DNA from: a bacterium
GTDB lineage: Bacteria; Cyanobacteriota; Sericytochromatia; S15B-MN24; UBA4093
DNA length: 64,000 bases
Reading direction: 5' to 3'
Assembly: GCA_017744355.1 (NCBI GenBank)
Contig: JAGIBK010000009.1
Span: 1-64,000, forward strand
The position numbers and the translations under genes were made by a program. The notes under the pieces were generated by a model. That model did not search any database, had not been told where the DNA came from, and saw only the letters and a program-made list of their open reading frames with translations. Position 1 is the first letter of the stretch. Every line of letters starts with the position of its first letter. Shown piece by piece: positions 42,793 to 50,578 of this stretch.

Positions 42793-42859
42793 GGCCTTCT
42801 CTGACAGTAACTCCTTGCACTCGGACTGTAAAACGAGAAGGCCTCCCTTTCGGGAGGCC
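42793..42859 (-). terminator. Overlapping alternative hairpins between the SDR gene and yeiH
   Basis: GGCCTCCC (42840-42847) pairs with GGGAGGCC (42852-42859), a terminator-like hairpin for the SDR gene followed on the minus strand by TTCTCGTTTT. GAGAAGGCC (42835-42843) can instead pair with GGCCTTCTC (42793-42801), closing a long loop that contains an inner ACAGT/ACTGT pair. The two structures share bases and exclude each other. Confidence 0.55.
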
Positions 42860-42870
42860 CTACTGAGAGC

Positions 42871-43512
42871 TTAGTAAGCCACCGTGAAACGCTTGCGCAG
42901 GTGCGACGGGCGCTCGATCTCGTCGAGGATGGCCACCGCGAGGTCCGCCGCCGAGATCCGACCCGGCCCCTCGCCGGTCGAAAGGGGCTCATCGCCACCC
43001 AGGCGGTAGGCGCCGGTGCGCTCGCCCGGCTCCAGCAGGATCGCGGGCGAGAGGAAGGTCCAGTCGAGCCCATCCTCGGCCTGGATCTGGCGCAGGGCCT
43101 CGCGCGCGCCGAGCGCCCCTTCCTTCCATTCGGCCGGGAACTCCGGGGTGTCGACCAGTTGCACCCCGGGCGCCACGTAGAGGCTCCCCGCCCCGCCCAC
43201 GACCAGGAGGCGCTTGAGGCCGGCCGCCTTCACCGCCGCGGTGATCGCCTGGGAGCCCGCGATGAAGCGCTCCTGGATATCGGGGGTGCCCCAGCCGGGG
43301 TTGAAGGCGCTGACGACCGCATCAGCCCCCTTGAGGGCCTCGGCGAGCGCCGCCGCGTCGAAGACGTCCACCGCCGCAGGGGTGAGCGCGTCGTGCTGAG
43401 GCAGCTTCTCGGGGTGGCGGACGATGGCTTTCACTTGGTGGCCGCGCCGCAGGGCCTCTTCGAGGACCTGGGTGCCGACGAAGCCGGTGGCGCCAATCAA
43501 AACGAGGTTCAT
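42871..43512 (-). CDS. NAD(P)-binding SDR-type protein of the NmrA/BVR-B-like group
   Basis: A Rossmann start MNLVLIGATGFVGTQVLEEA with GATGFVG (8-14) and IVRHPEKL gives the atypical short-chain dehydrogenase pattern. VVSAFNPGW, LVVGGAGSL and LDWTFLSPA are typical of this group, which often lacks the YxxxK catalytic pair, as here. It follows the Rrf2-type regulator gene on the same strand and has a TGTAA/TTACA operator in its promoter. Confidence 0.9.
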   Translation of the reverse strand: MNLVLIGATGFVGTQVLEEALRRGHQVKAIVRHPEKLPQHDALTPAAVDVFDAAALAEALKGADAVVSAFNPGWGTPDIQERFIAGSQAITAAVKAAGLKRLLVVGGAGSLYVAPGVQLVDTPEFPAEWKEGALGAREALRQIQAEDGLDWTFLSPAILLEPGERTGAYRLGGDEPLSTGEGPGRISAADLAVAILDEIERPSHLRKRFTVAY

Positions 43513-43576
43513 GGGATGGTTCTCCTCTCGGATCGCGTCGCAGAAAAGGGCTGCCTTTCAGCCACATCTGCAACAA

Positions 43577-43595
43577 TGTAATCAACACAGTTACA
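43577..43595 (-). promoter_or_regulatory. Operator upstream of the SDR gene
   Basis: TGTAA (43577-43581) and TTACA (43591-43595) are separated by nine bases in the promoter of the SDR gene, directly beside the Rrf2-type regulator gene. It is a good candidate binding site for that regulator. Confidence 0.55.
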
Positions 43596-43616
43596 CTTTA
43601 GGGTAAAAAAAGGGGC

Positions 43617-44060
43617 CTAGCTCCCGGCGGCTCCCACCTTCTCGCGCGCCAGGACCTCGCCGAGCATGCCGGCGATGGTCTTGCCCGCAAGCTCCGTTTC
43701 GAGGGCCCGCTGGGCATCGTCGACCGTCCGCTCCAGGGCGCCCTGGATGTTGCGGCCCACCAGGCAGCGCGGGTTGGGGGCCTCGTGGTGCATGGCGAAG
43801 AGGTGACCGTCCTCCACGGCCTGGTAGACCGCAAGCAGGGTGATGTCCTCGGCCGGCCGCGCCAAGAGCGCCCCGCCGCCCGCCCCGAGGCGCGAGGTGG
43901 TGAGCCCCGCCTGCGCGAGCATGGACAGCAGGCGACGTACCACCGCCGGGTTGGTGTTCACGCTCCCGGCGATGTATTCGGATGTGACGGGCTCGCCCTC
44001 CTGCAACTGAAGCAGCGTCAGGATGTGGACGGCCACGGCGAAACGGCTGCTGAAGGACAT
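43617..44060 (-). CDS. Rrf2-family (YwnA-like) transcriptional regulator
   Basis: The 147-residue protein shows the Rrf2 winged helix (FSSRFAVAVHILTLLQLQEG, VTSEYIAGSVNTNPAVVRRL, GLTTSRLGAGGGALLARPAE). It has only one cysteine in the region where IscR or NsrR place their iron-sulfur ligands, so it probably carries no cluster and resembles YwnA. The ATG at 44060 follows GGAGAGGAACC. The longer frame from 44102 is rejected. It probably controls the adjacent SDR gene. Confidence 0.88.
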   Translation of the reverse strand: MSFSSRFAVAVHILTLLQLQEGEPVTSEYIAGSVNTNPAVVRRLLSMLAQAGLTTSRLGAGGGALLARPAEDITLLAVYQAVEDGHLFAMHHEAPNPRCLVGRNIQGALERTVDDAQRALETELAGKTIAGMLGEVLAREKVGAAGS

Positions 44061-44173
44061 GGTTCCTCTCCGGGTCGATAAGTGAAACCATCTTAGCAAC
44101 ACATATCCAATCCCGCAAGCCCTCCGCCCGCGCTACAATCGTGCCGCAAGACGCCGCTAGCAGGAGCGAGACC

Positions 44174-44896
44174 ATGGCCGGTCGATGCCGCATCGGGACC
44201 TCGGGCTGGGCCTACCCCCACTGGCGCGGGCCCTTCTACCCGCGCGAACTCGCACCCGGCGCCTGGCTCGACTACTACGCCCGCCACTTCGACACCGTCG
44301 AGATCAACCGCAGCTTCTACCGCCTGCCCACCCCGGAGGCCGCTGCGGCTTGGGCCGCGGCCGTCCCGGAGGACTTCTGCTTCGCGGTCAAGGCGAGCCG
44401 CTACCTGACCCATCTCAAGAAGCTCAAGGATCCCGCCCCCGCCCTTTCGCGCCTCTTTGCGGCGATCGCCCCTCTGGGCGACAAGCTGGGCCCCGTCCTG
44501 TACCAATTGCCACCCCGCTGGAGGTTCGACGCCGAGCGCCTCGCAGGCTTCTTGGGCGCGCTGCCGCAAGGGCTTGCCGCCGTGGAGTTCCGGGACCCGA
44601 GCTGGTACCGGCCCGAGGCCTATCGCTTGCTCGCGGATCACGGGGTCGCCCTGTGCGCGTCGAGCTTCCCAGGCCTACCCATGGTCTGGGAGGCGACGGG
44701 CGGCATCGGCTACGTGCGGCTCCACGGCACGGCGGTGCCCTACGGCGATCGCTACACGCCAAACGCGCTGGGCGTCATCGCCCAGCGCGTCCGAAACCTA
44801 TTGCGGCGCGGCCTCGACGTCTACGTCTACTTCGACAACGACGCCGAGGCCTTCGCCGTGGAGAACGCCCGCGAGCTGCGAAAGCTGCTCGAATGA
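44174..44896 (+). CDS. DUF72 (YecE-like) protein
   Basis: The 240-residue product starts MAGRCRIGTSGWAYPHWRGP and continues FDTVEINRSFYRLPT and KASRYLTHLKKLKDP, the defining DUF72 motifs on a TIM-barrel-like fold. The function of the family is not established. The ATG 44174 follows AGGAGCGAGACC; a frame starting earlier at 44141 is rejected. It is divergent from the Rrf2 gene and convergent with the next gene. Confidence 0.92.
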   Translation: MAGRCRIGTSGWAYPHWRGPFYPRELAPGAWLDYYARHFDTVEINRSFYRLPTPEAAAAWAAAVPEDFCFAVKASRYLTHLKKLKDPAPALSRLFAAIAPLGDKLGPVLYQLPPRWRFDAERLAGFLGALPQGLAAVEFRDPSWYRPEAYRLLADHGVALCASSFPGLPMVWEATGGIGYVRLHGTAVPYGDRYTPNALGVIAQRVRNLLRRGLDVYVYFDNDAEAFAVENARELRKLLE

Positions 44897-44900
44897 AGGC

Positions 44901-45800
44901 TTAGCGCTTGCCGTACAGCTCCTGGTACTGGACCTTCTCGCGCTGGTTGAAGGCGTCGAGCAGGCCGTCGCGACCGACCTGCTTCTCGAGGGCGACCAGA
45001 TCGAGCTTGAGGTGGCCGTGGGCGTCGTACTGGCTTGCGAGCGTGCCCATGTCCCCGGTCTCGACGCGCCAGTCGGTCAGGGCACCGACGACGTAGTTGC
45101 CGAACTGGAAGGCCTCGAACTCGTTGTGGAGGGTGCAGAAGTCGCAGAAGTTGAGCTTGTTGCCCAGCTGCTTCTGCGCCTTGAAGGCGGCCTGGTAGGC
45201 GCGGGCCAGGGGCTCGGCGGCGCGCTTGGCATCGAAAGCCAGCTGGAACTGAGCCGAGTGGCGCGTCTCGTGGACCAAGAGCAACAGGGCCGTGTACGGG
45301 TTGCTCTCCTTGGCGAGCGCTTCGGGGTTGAGGATGACGCGGCCGCTGCCGGGCCTCTCGGGGTCGAAGTCGAAGAAGGCGGGCCCCTTCACCACGTCGG
45401 TTGCGATCGCAAGCTCGGGCGGCACGATGCCGAGCACCTTGCACTCCAAGTCGAAGAAGCGCTTGAGCACGGGCAACTGCTTGTCCCAGCTCAGCTGGTC
45501 GAAGCTCCGCACGCCCTGATAAAGGGCCGCATCCGAGCGAACCGCCCGCACCAGGGCCTGGCGCTTGGGATCCGACTCGCTGCCCATGGCCTGGAGCGCG
45601 GGGAAGGAGGCGGGCATGAGGGCGAAGGCCTCGGGGCTCAGGGCCATGACCTCGCGGCGGGCGAAGAACCTGGGGTCCAGTTGCTGGTCGGCCTTGGCGG
45701 CCACGCGTCCGTCGGCGGCCCCCGCGAGCGGAGTGACGAGGCCGCAGCCCGCCAGCGCGAAGAGGGCAGCGATCGAAAGGACGAGGGACTTCTTCAGCAT
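44901..45800 (-). CDS. Lipoprotein with HETRH motif, putative zinc-dependent hydrolase (299 aa)
   Basis: The signal MLKKSLVLSIAALFALAGCG gives Cys19. Residues around 205-215 read LLLVHETRHSAQFQ, an HExxH-type zinc-site pattern. A later acidic NEFEAFQFGN could supply the third ligand. A CDFC pair occurs nearby. No characterised peptidase family is recognised. The ATG 45800 follows AGGAG at good spacing. It is divergent from the GntR regulator at 45928, which may control it. Confidence 0.75.
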   Translation of the reverse strand: MLKKSLVLSIAALFALAGCGLVTPLAGAADGRVAAKADQQLDPRFFARREVMALSPEAFALMPASFPALQAMGSESDPKRQALVRAVRSDAALYQGVRSFDQLSWDKQLPVLKRFFDLECKVLGIVPPELAIATDVVKGPAFFDFDPERPGSGRVILNPEALAKESNPYTALLLLVHETRHSAQFQLAFDAKRAAEPLARAYQAAFKAQKQLGNKLNFCDFCTLHNEFEAFQFGNYVVGALTDWRVETGDMGTLASQYDAHGHLKLDLVALEKQVGRDGLLDAFNQREKVQYQELYGKR

Positions 45801-45899
45801 GGTCAACTCCTGAGACGGTGAGGATTAGCAAGCAATTTCCAAGCGGGTCGATGGATATTGAGCATAGGGGCCAGGCCTCTTGCGCACCATGCGACCTGT

Positions 45900-45917
45900 G
45901 ACACTTTCGAAACTGTC
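45900..45917. promoter_or_regulatory. Palindromic operator in front of the GntR gene
   Basis: GACACTTTCGAAACTGTC is an 18-base palindrome with a single mismatched pair, 11 bases before the GntR start and in the divergent gap with the HETRH lipoprotein. Confidence 0.6.
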
Positions 45918-45927
45918 CGGAGCCTCC

Positions 45928-46860
45928 ATGAACCTGTTTCTCAACCGCACCAGCCCGATCGCCCTGATCGACCAGCTCACCGCGCAGATCCGCCAGCAAG
46001 TGGCCTCGGGCGCCCTGAGCCCGGGCGAGAAGCTCCCGAGCCTTCGCTCGCTCGCCCAGCGGCTCGGCATCCACCACAACACGGCGCTTGCCGCCTACAA
46101 GGCCCTCGAAGCCGAAGGGGTGATCGAGATCCGCCAGGGGAGCGGCGCGCGGGTCAGGGCCTTTGCGCCTGCGCGCGAGCCCTGGCGCGAGGGGGTCGCG
46201 CTGCGCGCGTTGGCCGCGCACTTCGTGGCGCAGGCCCGCTCCCGCGGGCACGACGCCGAGGCGATCCTGGAGGCCTGCCGCGCGGCCCTCGATCCGGTGC
46301 AGATCACGCGCCTGGCCGTCGTCAACCCGCACCCCGACCTGCAAGCGCTGTACCTGCACGAGCTGGGGGACTGGCTCTCGTTGCCCATGGTCGGCATGAG
46401 CCCCGAGGAGGTGGAGGCCGCCGATGCCGCCTGGCGGACCGAGACCTGCTTCGTCACGTCCAGCAACCATGCCCTGCGCCTGCAGCAGATCCTGGGCGAT
46501 GACGCGCCGCTGGCGGTCTTCAAGCTGGCCTCGGTGGAGCCGCTGCTCGCGCGCGCGAAGGCCGTCGAGGCCTCGGGACTGATCGCCCTGGTCTCCGACT
46601 CGCCGCGCTTCCGGTTCCTGATCCAGGAGCTGCTCGCCGGGGCCTGCGAGGCCGATCAGCTCCTCGTGCTCGCCGCCGAGGACGAAGATCAGCTGCGAAG
46701 CGTCGCGCGCCTGGCCTCCTTGATCGTGACGGACTCGCCTTGCTGGGAGGCGGTCTCGAAGCTGAGCCTGCAAGCGCCGTATCGCTTTCGCCTGCTCGCC
46801 GAGGACCTCTTGAGCGAGCTTGCCGAGCGGCTGCCGCCCGAGGCGTTCAACCCGCGCTAA
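45928..46860 (+). CDS. GntR-family regulator with an unusual C-terminal domain
   Basis: The GntR winged helix (about 6-75) reads IALIDQLTAQIRQQVASGAL, GEKLPSLRSLAQRLGIHHNT and YKALEAEGVIEIRQGSGARV. The remaining 230 residues (TETCFVTSSNHALRLQQILG, LIALVSDSPRFRFLIQELLA) form neither an aminotransferase domain nor an obvious FCD or UTRA domain. They may be a Rossmann-like ligand domain, as in YhcF/LacI-like relatives. The ATG 45928 follows GGAGCCTCC. A palindrome overlaps its promoter. Confidence 0.85.
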   Translation: MNLFLNRTSPIALIDQLTAQIRQQVASGALSPGEKLPSLRSLAQRLGIHHNTALAAYKALEAEGVIEIRQGSGARVRAFAPAREPWREGVALRALAAHFVAQARSRGHDAEAILEACRAALDPVQITRLAVVNPHPDLQALYLHELGDWLSLPMVGMSPEEVEAADAAWRTETCFVTSSNHALRLQQILGDDAPLAVFKLASVEPLLARAKAVEASGLIALVSDSPRFRFLIQELLAGACEADQLLVLAAEDEDQLRSVARLASLIVTDSPCWEAVSKLSLQAPYRFRLLAEDLLSELAERLPPEAFNPR

Positions 46861-46866
46861 CAGCAA

Positions 46867-46901
46867 AAAGGGCCGGGACGGCAATGCCGTCCCGGCCCTT
46901 T
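46867..46901. terminator. Bidirectional terminator between gntR-type gene and yceI
   Basis: AAAGGGCCGGGACGGC pairs perfectly with GCCGTCCCGGCCCTTT around three bases, with A and T runs at the ends for both converging genes. Confidence 0.9.
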
Positions 46902-46920
46902 CGAATCAGGGCAGGAGGGA

Positions 46921-47535
46921 TTAGAGGCCCTTGGCCATCCCCTCGACCTCGATGCTCAGCTCGTCAGCGACCTTGACGCCGAGCATGGGCGCGGGCAGCT
47001 TGATGCCGTAGTCCGAGAGCTTGAGCTTGAAGCCGGTCGTGACCGAGACCCAGTCGCCGGGGCGGTAGTTCTTGTCCTGCTCGGGCAAGTAGACCAGGGT
47101 CACGGGAGCGGTGACGGTGCGGGTCACGCCGTGGAAGGTCATCTCACCGGTGACGGTGCCGTCGACCGGCTTCTCGGCGACCAGCTTGGGGGCCTTGAGG
47201 CTCTTCATCTTGAAGGTGGCGGTGGGGTACTTCTCCGCCTCGATGATCCCGCGCATGTGCTCGTTACGCAGCGCGATGCCGGTGTCGAACGAGGAGACGT
47301 CGACCGTCACGGTGCCCTTGGGGCTGAGCGAGGGGTTGTCCACGTTGATCTCGCTGTCGCCGTCCACCTTGGTGGTGCGGCCCGAGAGGCGAACGATCGA
47401 GGCCTTGGACGAGAAGGTGGCCATGGTCTCGGAGTGGGCGTCGGGGGTCACCTTGAAGGGGCGAGCATCCACGTTGGCGGCCACGGCGAGCGTGGCGGCG
47501 AAGGCAAGAGCGGTCACGGCGAGCTTGGAGTTCAT
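46921..47535 (-). CDS. YceI-family periplasmic lipocalin-like protein
   Basis: A signal peptide (1-24, ending VDA) is followed by the YceI fold: ATFSSKASIVRLSGRTTKVD, TVTVDVSSFDTGIALRNEHM, AEKYPTATFKMKSL and VTGEMTFHGVTRTVTAPVTL. YceI proteins bind polyisoprenoid or amide lipids in a beta barrel. The promoter carries the same 22-base element as the neighbouring marR-type gene, so that regulator probably controls it. Confidence 0.95.
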   Translation of the reverse strand: MNSKLAVTALAFAATLAVAANVDARPFKVTPDAHSETMATFSSKASIVRLSGRTTKVDGDSEINVDNPSLSPKGTVTVDVSSFDTGIALRNEHMRGIIEAEKYPTATFKMKSLKAPKLVAEKPVDGTVTGEMTFHGVTRTVTAPVTLVYLPEQDKNYRPGDWVSVTTGFKLKLSDYGIKLPAPMLGVKVADELSIEVEGMAKGL

Positions 47536-47574
47536 GCGAGTTCCTTTCGGAAGCGAAGAAAGCGGAGAACCAAA

Positions 47575-47625
47575 CGTTCTACATAGAACGACTCCATACT
47601 AGTCCTAACTAAAACGAAACGTCAA
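47575..47625 (-). promoter_or_regulatory. yceI promoter with MarR-type operator and a second palindrome
   Basis: On the minus strand TTGACG is followed after about 18 bases by TAGTAT. Between them lies an element (47594-47615) matching the marR promoter element (48155-48176) at 19 of 22 bases. A separate perfect palindrome CGTTCTACATAGAACG (47575-47590) follows in the leader. Confidence 0.7.
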
Positions 47626-47661
47626 GCCCCCCAAGAGCAGAATCTTGCACTTGGACAGCAA

Positions 47662-47684
47662 GACCCGGCACTTAGTGCCGGGTC
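47662..47684 (-). terminator. Hairpin after the marR-type gene
   Basis: GACCCGGCAC pairs perfectly with GTGCCGGGTC around three bases. A T-rich stretch lies upstream rather than downstream on the minus strand, so termination may be weak. Confidence 0.55.
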
Positions 47685-47697
47685 GCTCGAAAAAATC

Positions 47698-48150
47698 TTA
47701 GATGAAGGCGCGTCGGAGCTCTCTCAAGAGCTCGGTCAGTTGCTGCTGCTGCTCGGGCGACATCTGCGCCATGTAGCGGCCGAGAAAGTCGATGTGCGGC
47801 TGGAAGGTTTGCTGGAAGACGGCCTCGCCTTCGGGCGTCAGGGCGACGAAGACCTGGCGGGAGTCCTGCTCGCCGCGGGTCCGCCGGATGAGGCCCTTGG
47901 CCTCCAGGCGGTCCAGGACGCCGGTGAGCGTCCCCTTGGTGATCAAGGTGCCCTCGCCGAGCTGCTTGCAGGTCATGCCGGGGGTGTCGCCCAGGGTCGC
48001 GAGCACGTCGAACTGGGCCGGCGTCAGGCCGAGCGACTCGATGTGACGGGCACCGACACTCGCGAAGGCGTTGTAGGCTTCGGAGAGGGCCCGCAAGGGG
48101 CGCAGAAACGGCTCGGGGGCCTGGCTATAGGGAGAGGTTTCCTGTTCCAT
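47698..48150 (-). CDS. MarR-family transcriptional regulator
   Basis: The 150-residue protein has the MarR winged helix (LTPAQFDVLATLGDTPGMTC, KQLGEGTLITKGTLTGVLDR, LEAKGLIRRTRGEQDSRQVF) with the conserved DSR wing and LTPEGEAVF. The start is preceded by GGAGGC. Its promoter contains the element shared with yceI, so autoregulation plus control of yceI is the likely circuit. Confidence 0.95.
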   Translation of the reverse strand: MEQETSPYSQAPEPFLRPLRALSEAYNAFASVGARHIESLGLTPAQFDVLATLGDTPGMTCKQLGEGTLITKGTLTGVLDRLEAKGLIRRTRGEQDSRQVFVALTPEGEAVFQQTFQPHIDFLGRYMAQMSPEQQQQLTELLRELRRAFI

Positions 48151-48154
48151 GCCT

Positions 48155-48185
48155 CCATATTATTCCTAACTAGAACCACCGTCAA
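48155..48185 (-). promoter_or_regulatory. marR promoter and operator
   Basis: On the minus strand TTGACG (48185-48180), 17 bases, then TAATAT (48162-48157). The operator element occupies the spacer and the -10. GGAGG directly follows the -10, only a few bases before the ATG, so the transcript 5' end must be very short. Confidence 0.75.
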
Positions 48186-48224
48186 GCCAGGCTTGGGCCT
48201 GGCATCAGGGCCAGGCAAGCAGGC

Positions 48225-49244
48225 TCAACCGACCGACAGGGCCGGGGTCTCGTCGTCCTCGCAGCAGACGGCGTTGCGACCGCTGCGCTTGGCGGCGTAG
48301 AGGGCATGGTCGGCCCGTTCGAGCAGGCTCAGGGGGCTATCGCTCTTGCGCAGCTGCGCCACGCCGATCGAGACCGTCACCGAGGGGATGGGCTCCTGGT
48401 CCTCGTTGTGGAAGCGCATGTCGCGCACGTGCTGACGGATGCGCTCGGCGACGATGTAGGCGCCCTGCAGATCCGTCTGGGGCAGGAGGATGGCGAACTC
48501 CTCGCCGCCGTAGCGCGCGACTTGGTCGCAGTCGCGCACCCGGCCCTTGAGGGCCTGGGCCACGCGGCGGATGACCACGTCCCCGATCAGGTGGCCGTAG
48601 GTGTCGTTGATGTTCTTGAAGAAGTCGATGTCCAGGAGCAGGAGGGTCAGGTGGTTGCCGTAGCGCTTGCTGCGGCCCAGCTCGAAGCCCAGGCTCTCCT
48701 TGAAGTGGGCGTGGTTGATGAGGCCGGTGAGCCCGTCGGTGACCGCGCGCTGGAGGGCATCGTCGTAGCGCGCTCCGAGATCGACCAGCTGGGCGTCGCG
48801 CTGGGCCAGGGTCACCTGCAGGCGGCGGTGAGAGAGCGCCAGAGCGGCGAAGGGAAGCAGACGCTCGAGTTCGCTCACGCGCTCGCGCGACTCGGGACGA
48901 GTCCCCTCCCAAACCAAGAGCAGGACCGCGTAGACACCCTCTTGGAGCGACATGGGCAGGCAGCAGGCCAGTTGCTCCGGGGTTTCCTCCCAGTGGATGC
49001 GGGCGTCGGCGATCGCATCCAGCGCGATCCCAAGCGGCATCTCGGTAGGGGGAACGGCAGGGCGGCTCGCCATGATCGTCAGATCCCCCGCCAGCAGGAT
49101 CTGCCCGTACGAGGCCTCGACGAGGGTCGATAGCTCTGCGAGCAAGGCGTTCGCAAGCTCCTCGGTGGTGCCGGAAGCGAGATGCTGAGCCGCCATGCGC
49201 TCCATGACGTGCCAGGACTCGGCCAATGTCATCGCTTGCTCCAT
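48225..49244 (-). CDS. Diguanylate cyclase with N-terminal GAF-like region (339 aa)
   Basis: The GGDEF domain (about 160-325) has the active-site loop GGEEF (246-250), the metal motif LLDIDFFKNINDTYGH and an RxxD inhibitory site (RDCD, 237-240). It should make cyclic-di-GMP and be feedback-inhibited. Residues about 15-140 look GAF-like. The ATG 49244 lies 16 bases inside the end of the histidine kinase gene, so the two are translationally linked. It may supply the signal read by the MshEN repeats at 2936, though they are far apart. Confidence 0.93.
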   Translation of the reverse strand: MEQAMTLAESWHVMERMAAQHLASGTTEELANALLAELSTLVEASYGQILLAGDLTIMASRPAVPPTEMPLGIALDAIADARIHWEETPEQLACCLPMSLQEGVYAVLLLVWEGTRPESRERVSELERLLPFAALALSHRRLQVTLAQRDAQLVDLGARYDDALQRAVTDGLTGLINHAHFKESLGFELGRSKRYGNHLTLLLLDIDFFKNINDTYGHLIGDVVIRRVAQALKGRVRDCDQVARYGGEEFAILLPQTDLQGAYIVAERIRQHVRDMRFHNEDQEPIPSVTVSIGVAQLRKSDSPLSLLERADHALYAAKRSGRNAVCCEDDETPALSVG

Positions 49245-50431
49245 TCCGGACTCCGTGCCATCGCCGCAGAGCCCCCATTTTCTTGTTCCCCGCAAGCGGG
49301 AGTTTCTCTCAGGTCGGCCTCGATCACCGGCACCGTGAACGTGAAGGCGGCGCCTTCTCCCGGGGGGCTCTTGAGCGAGAGCCGGCCCCCGTGCAACTCG
49401 ACCAGGCGCTTGGCGATGGGCAGGCCGAGGCCGGTGCCGCGAGGATGACCCTCGGGCGCCTGACGGAAGCGCTCGAAGATGCGCTTCTGGTGCTCGGGGG
49501 CGACCCCCGGGCCACTATCCTGCACCGTGAAGGCGACGAAGGCCCCCTTGCGCCCGACCGCCTTCTCGAGGAGGACCTGCAGGCGGATGGTGCCGCCGCG
49601 CGGCGAGAACTTGACGGCGTTGGAGACCAGGTTCAGGAGGATCTGGCGAATCCGGACCGGATCTGCGGCGAAGGGGGGAAGACCCTCGCTGATCAGCTGC
49701 TCGCAGCGGATCCCCTTCTCTTGGAGCAAGGGGGCCATCAGGACCGCCACGTCCTGGACCACCTCGGCCGCTTCGAGCGGTTCGAGGTACAGGTCGAGGC
49801 GGCGCGCCTCCAGGCGCTCGAAGTCGAGCACATCGTCGATCAAGCGCCGGATGAGCTCGGCGCTCTGGTTGATCATCGCCACGTAGGTGCGCGGCTCGCC
49901 GATGATGGCCGGCGCGAAGTCCTCGAGCAAGAGCTCGCAAGCCCCCGCGATCGCCGTCAGCGGGGTCCTGAGCTCGTGCGAGTAGGACGAAATGAAAGCC
50001 GCACGCCCCTTGTCGACCTCGCGCAAGGCGCGGTTGGCACGCTGGAGGGCCTCGGTCTTGGCGGCGAGCAGCTCCTGCATGTGCTGCTCGAGGCCTTCGG
50101 TCCAGCCCTCGGCCGCAAACGCCGTGCCCTCGAGGGCGCACGCCGCCTGGGGATCCAGGGCGAGGGCCTGGAAATCGGAAAACAGGCTCAGGGTGTCACG
50201 AAGGCTCTGATCGGCCGCGCGGCATGTCGCGCCCCAGAACCGCGCGCACTCGGCGAGATCCGGCGACGCCTGGTACAGGGCGACGAGCACGCGCCAGCCG
50301 GCTTCGAGGAGCCCCGGAATCGGGTGAACGGCGGCGCGCAGCGCCCACGCCTGCAGCGCGCCGCGCAGGTCGTCTGCCTCAAAGCCGTGGGGGGAAGTGG
50401 CTTCCACCTTGCTCGGCACCCTTGCCTCCAT
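49229..50431 (-). CDS. Soluble sensor histidine kinase (400 aa)
   Basis: The N-terminal 110 residues are helical and unrecognised, followed by a coiled coil (EQHMQELLAAKTEALQRANR). HisKA has His152 in SHELRTPL. HATPase shows NAVKFSPRGG, DSGPGVAPEH and GTGLGLPIAKRLVELHGG. There is no membrane helix. Start at ATG 50431 is a best guess with a poor ribosome site; 50479 is possible. It overlaps the diguanylate cyclase gene, which suggests that the kinase and cyclic-di-GMP output act in one pathway without a separate response regulator here. Confidence 0.9.
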   Translation of the reverse strand: MEARVPSKVEATSPHGFEADDLRGALQAWALRAAVHPIPGLLEAGWRVLVALYQASPDLAECARFWGATCRAADQSLRDTLSLFSDFQALALDPQAACALEGTAFAAEGWTEGLEQHMQELLAAKTEALQRANRALREVDKGRAAFISSYSHELRTPLTAIAGACELLLEDFAPAIIGEPRTYVAMINQSAELIRRLIDDVLDFERLEARRLDLYLEPLEAAEVVQDVAVLMAPLLQEKGIRCEQLISEGLPPFAADPVRIRQILLNLVSNAVKFSPRGGTIRLQVLLEKAVGRKGAFVAFTVQDSGPGVAPEHQKRIFERFRQAPEGHPRGTGLGLPIAKRLVELHGGRLSLKSPPGEGAAFTFTVPVIEADLRETPACGEQENGGSAAMARSPEWSKR

Positions 50432-50578
50432 CCGGAATCGTTCAGGCTCACGATAGCATAGCAAGCATGCGCATCGCAACCCGGCTTCATAACATCTTAT
50501 TAAGCAACCCGAGCGACATGTTTCAGACGAGCTGCCCGCAGTGTTGATCCATTACCCGGGCGGGTTTGCCGCGATGCA

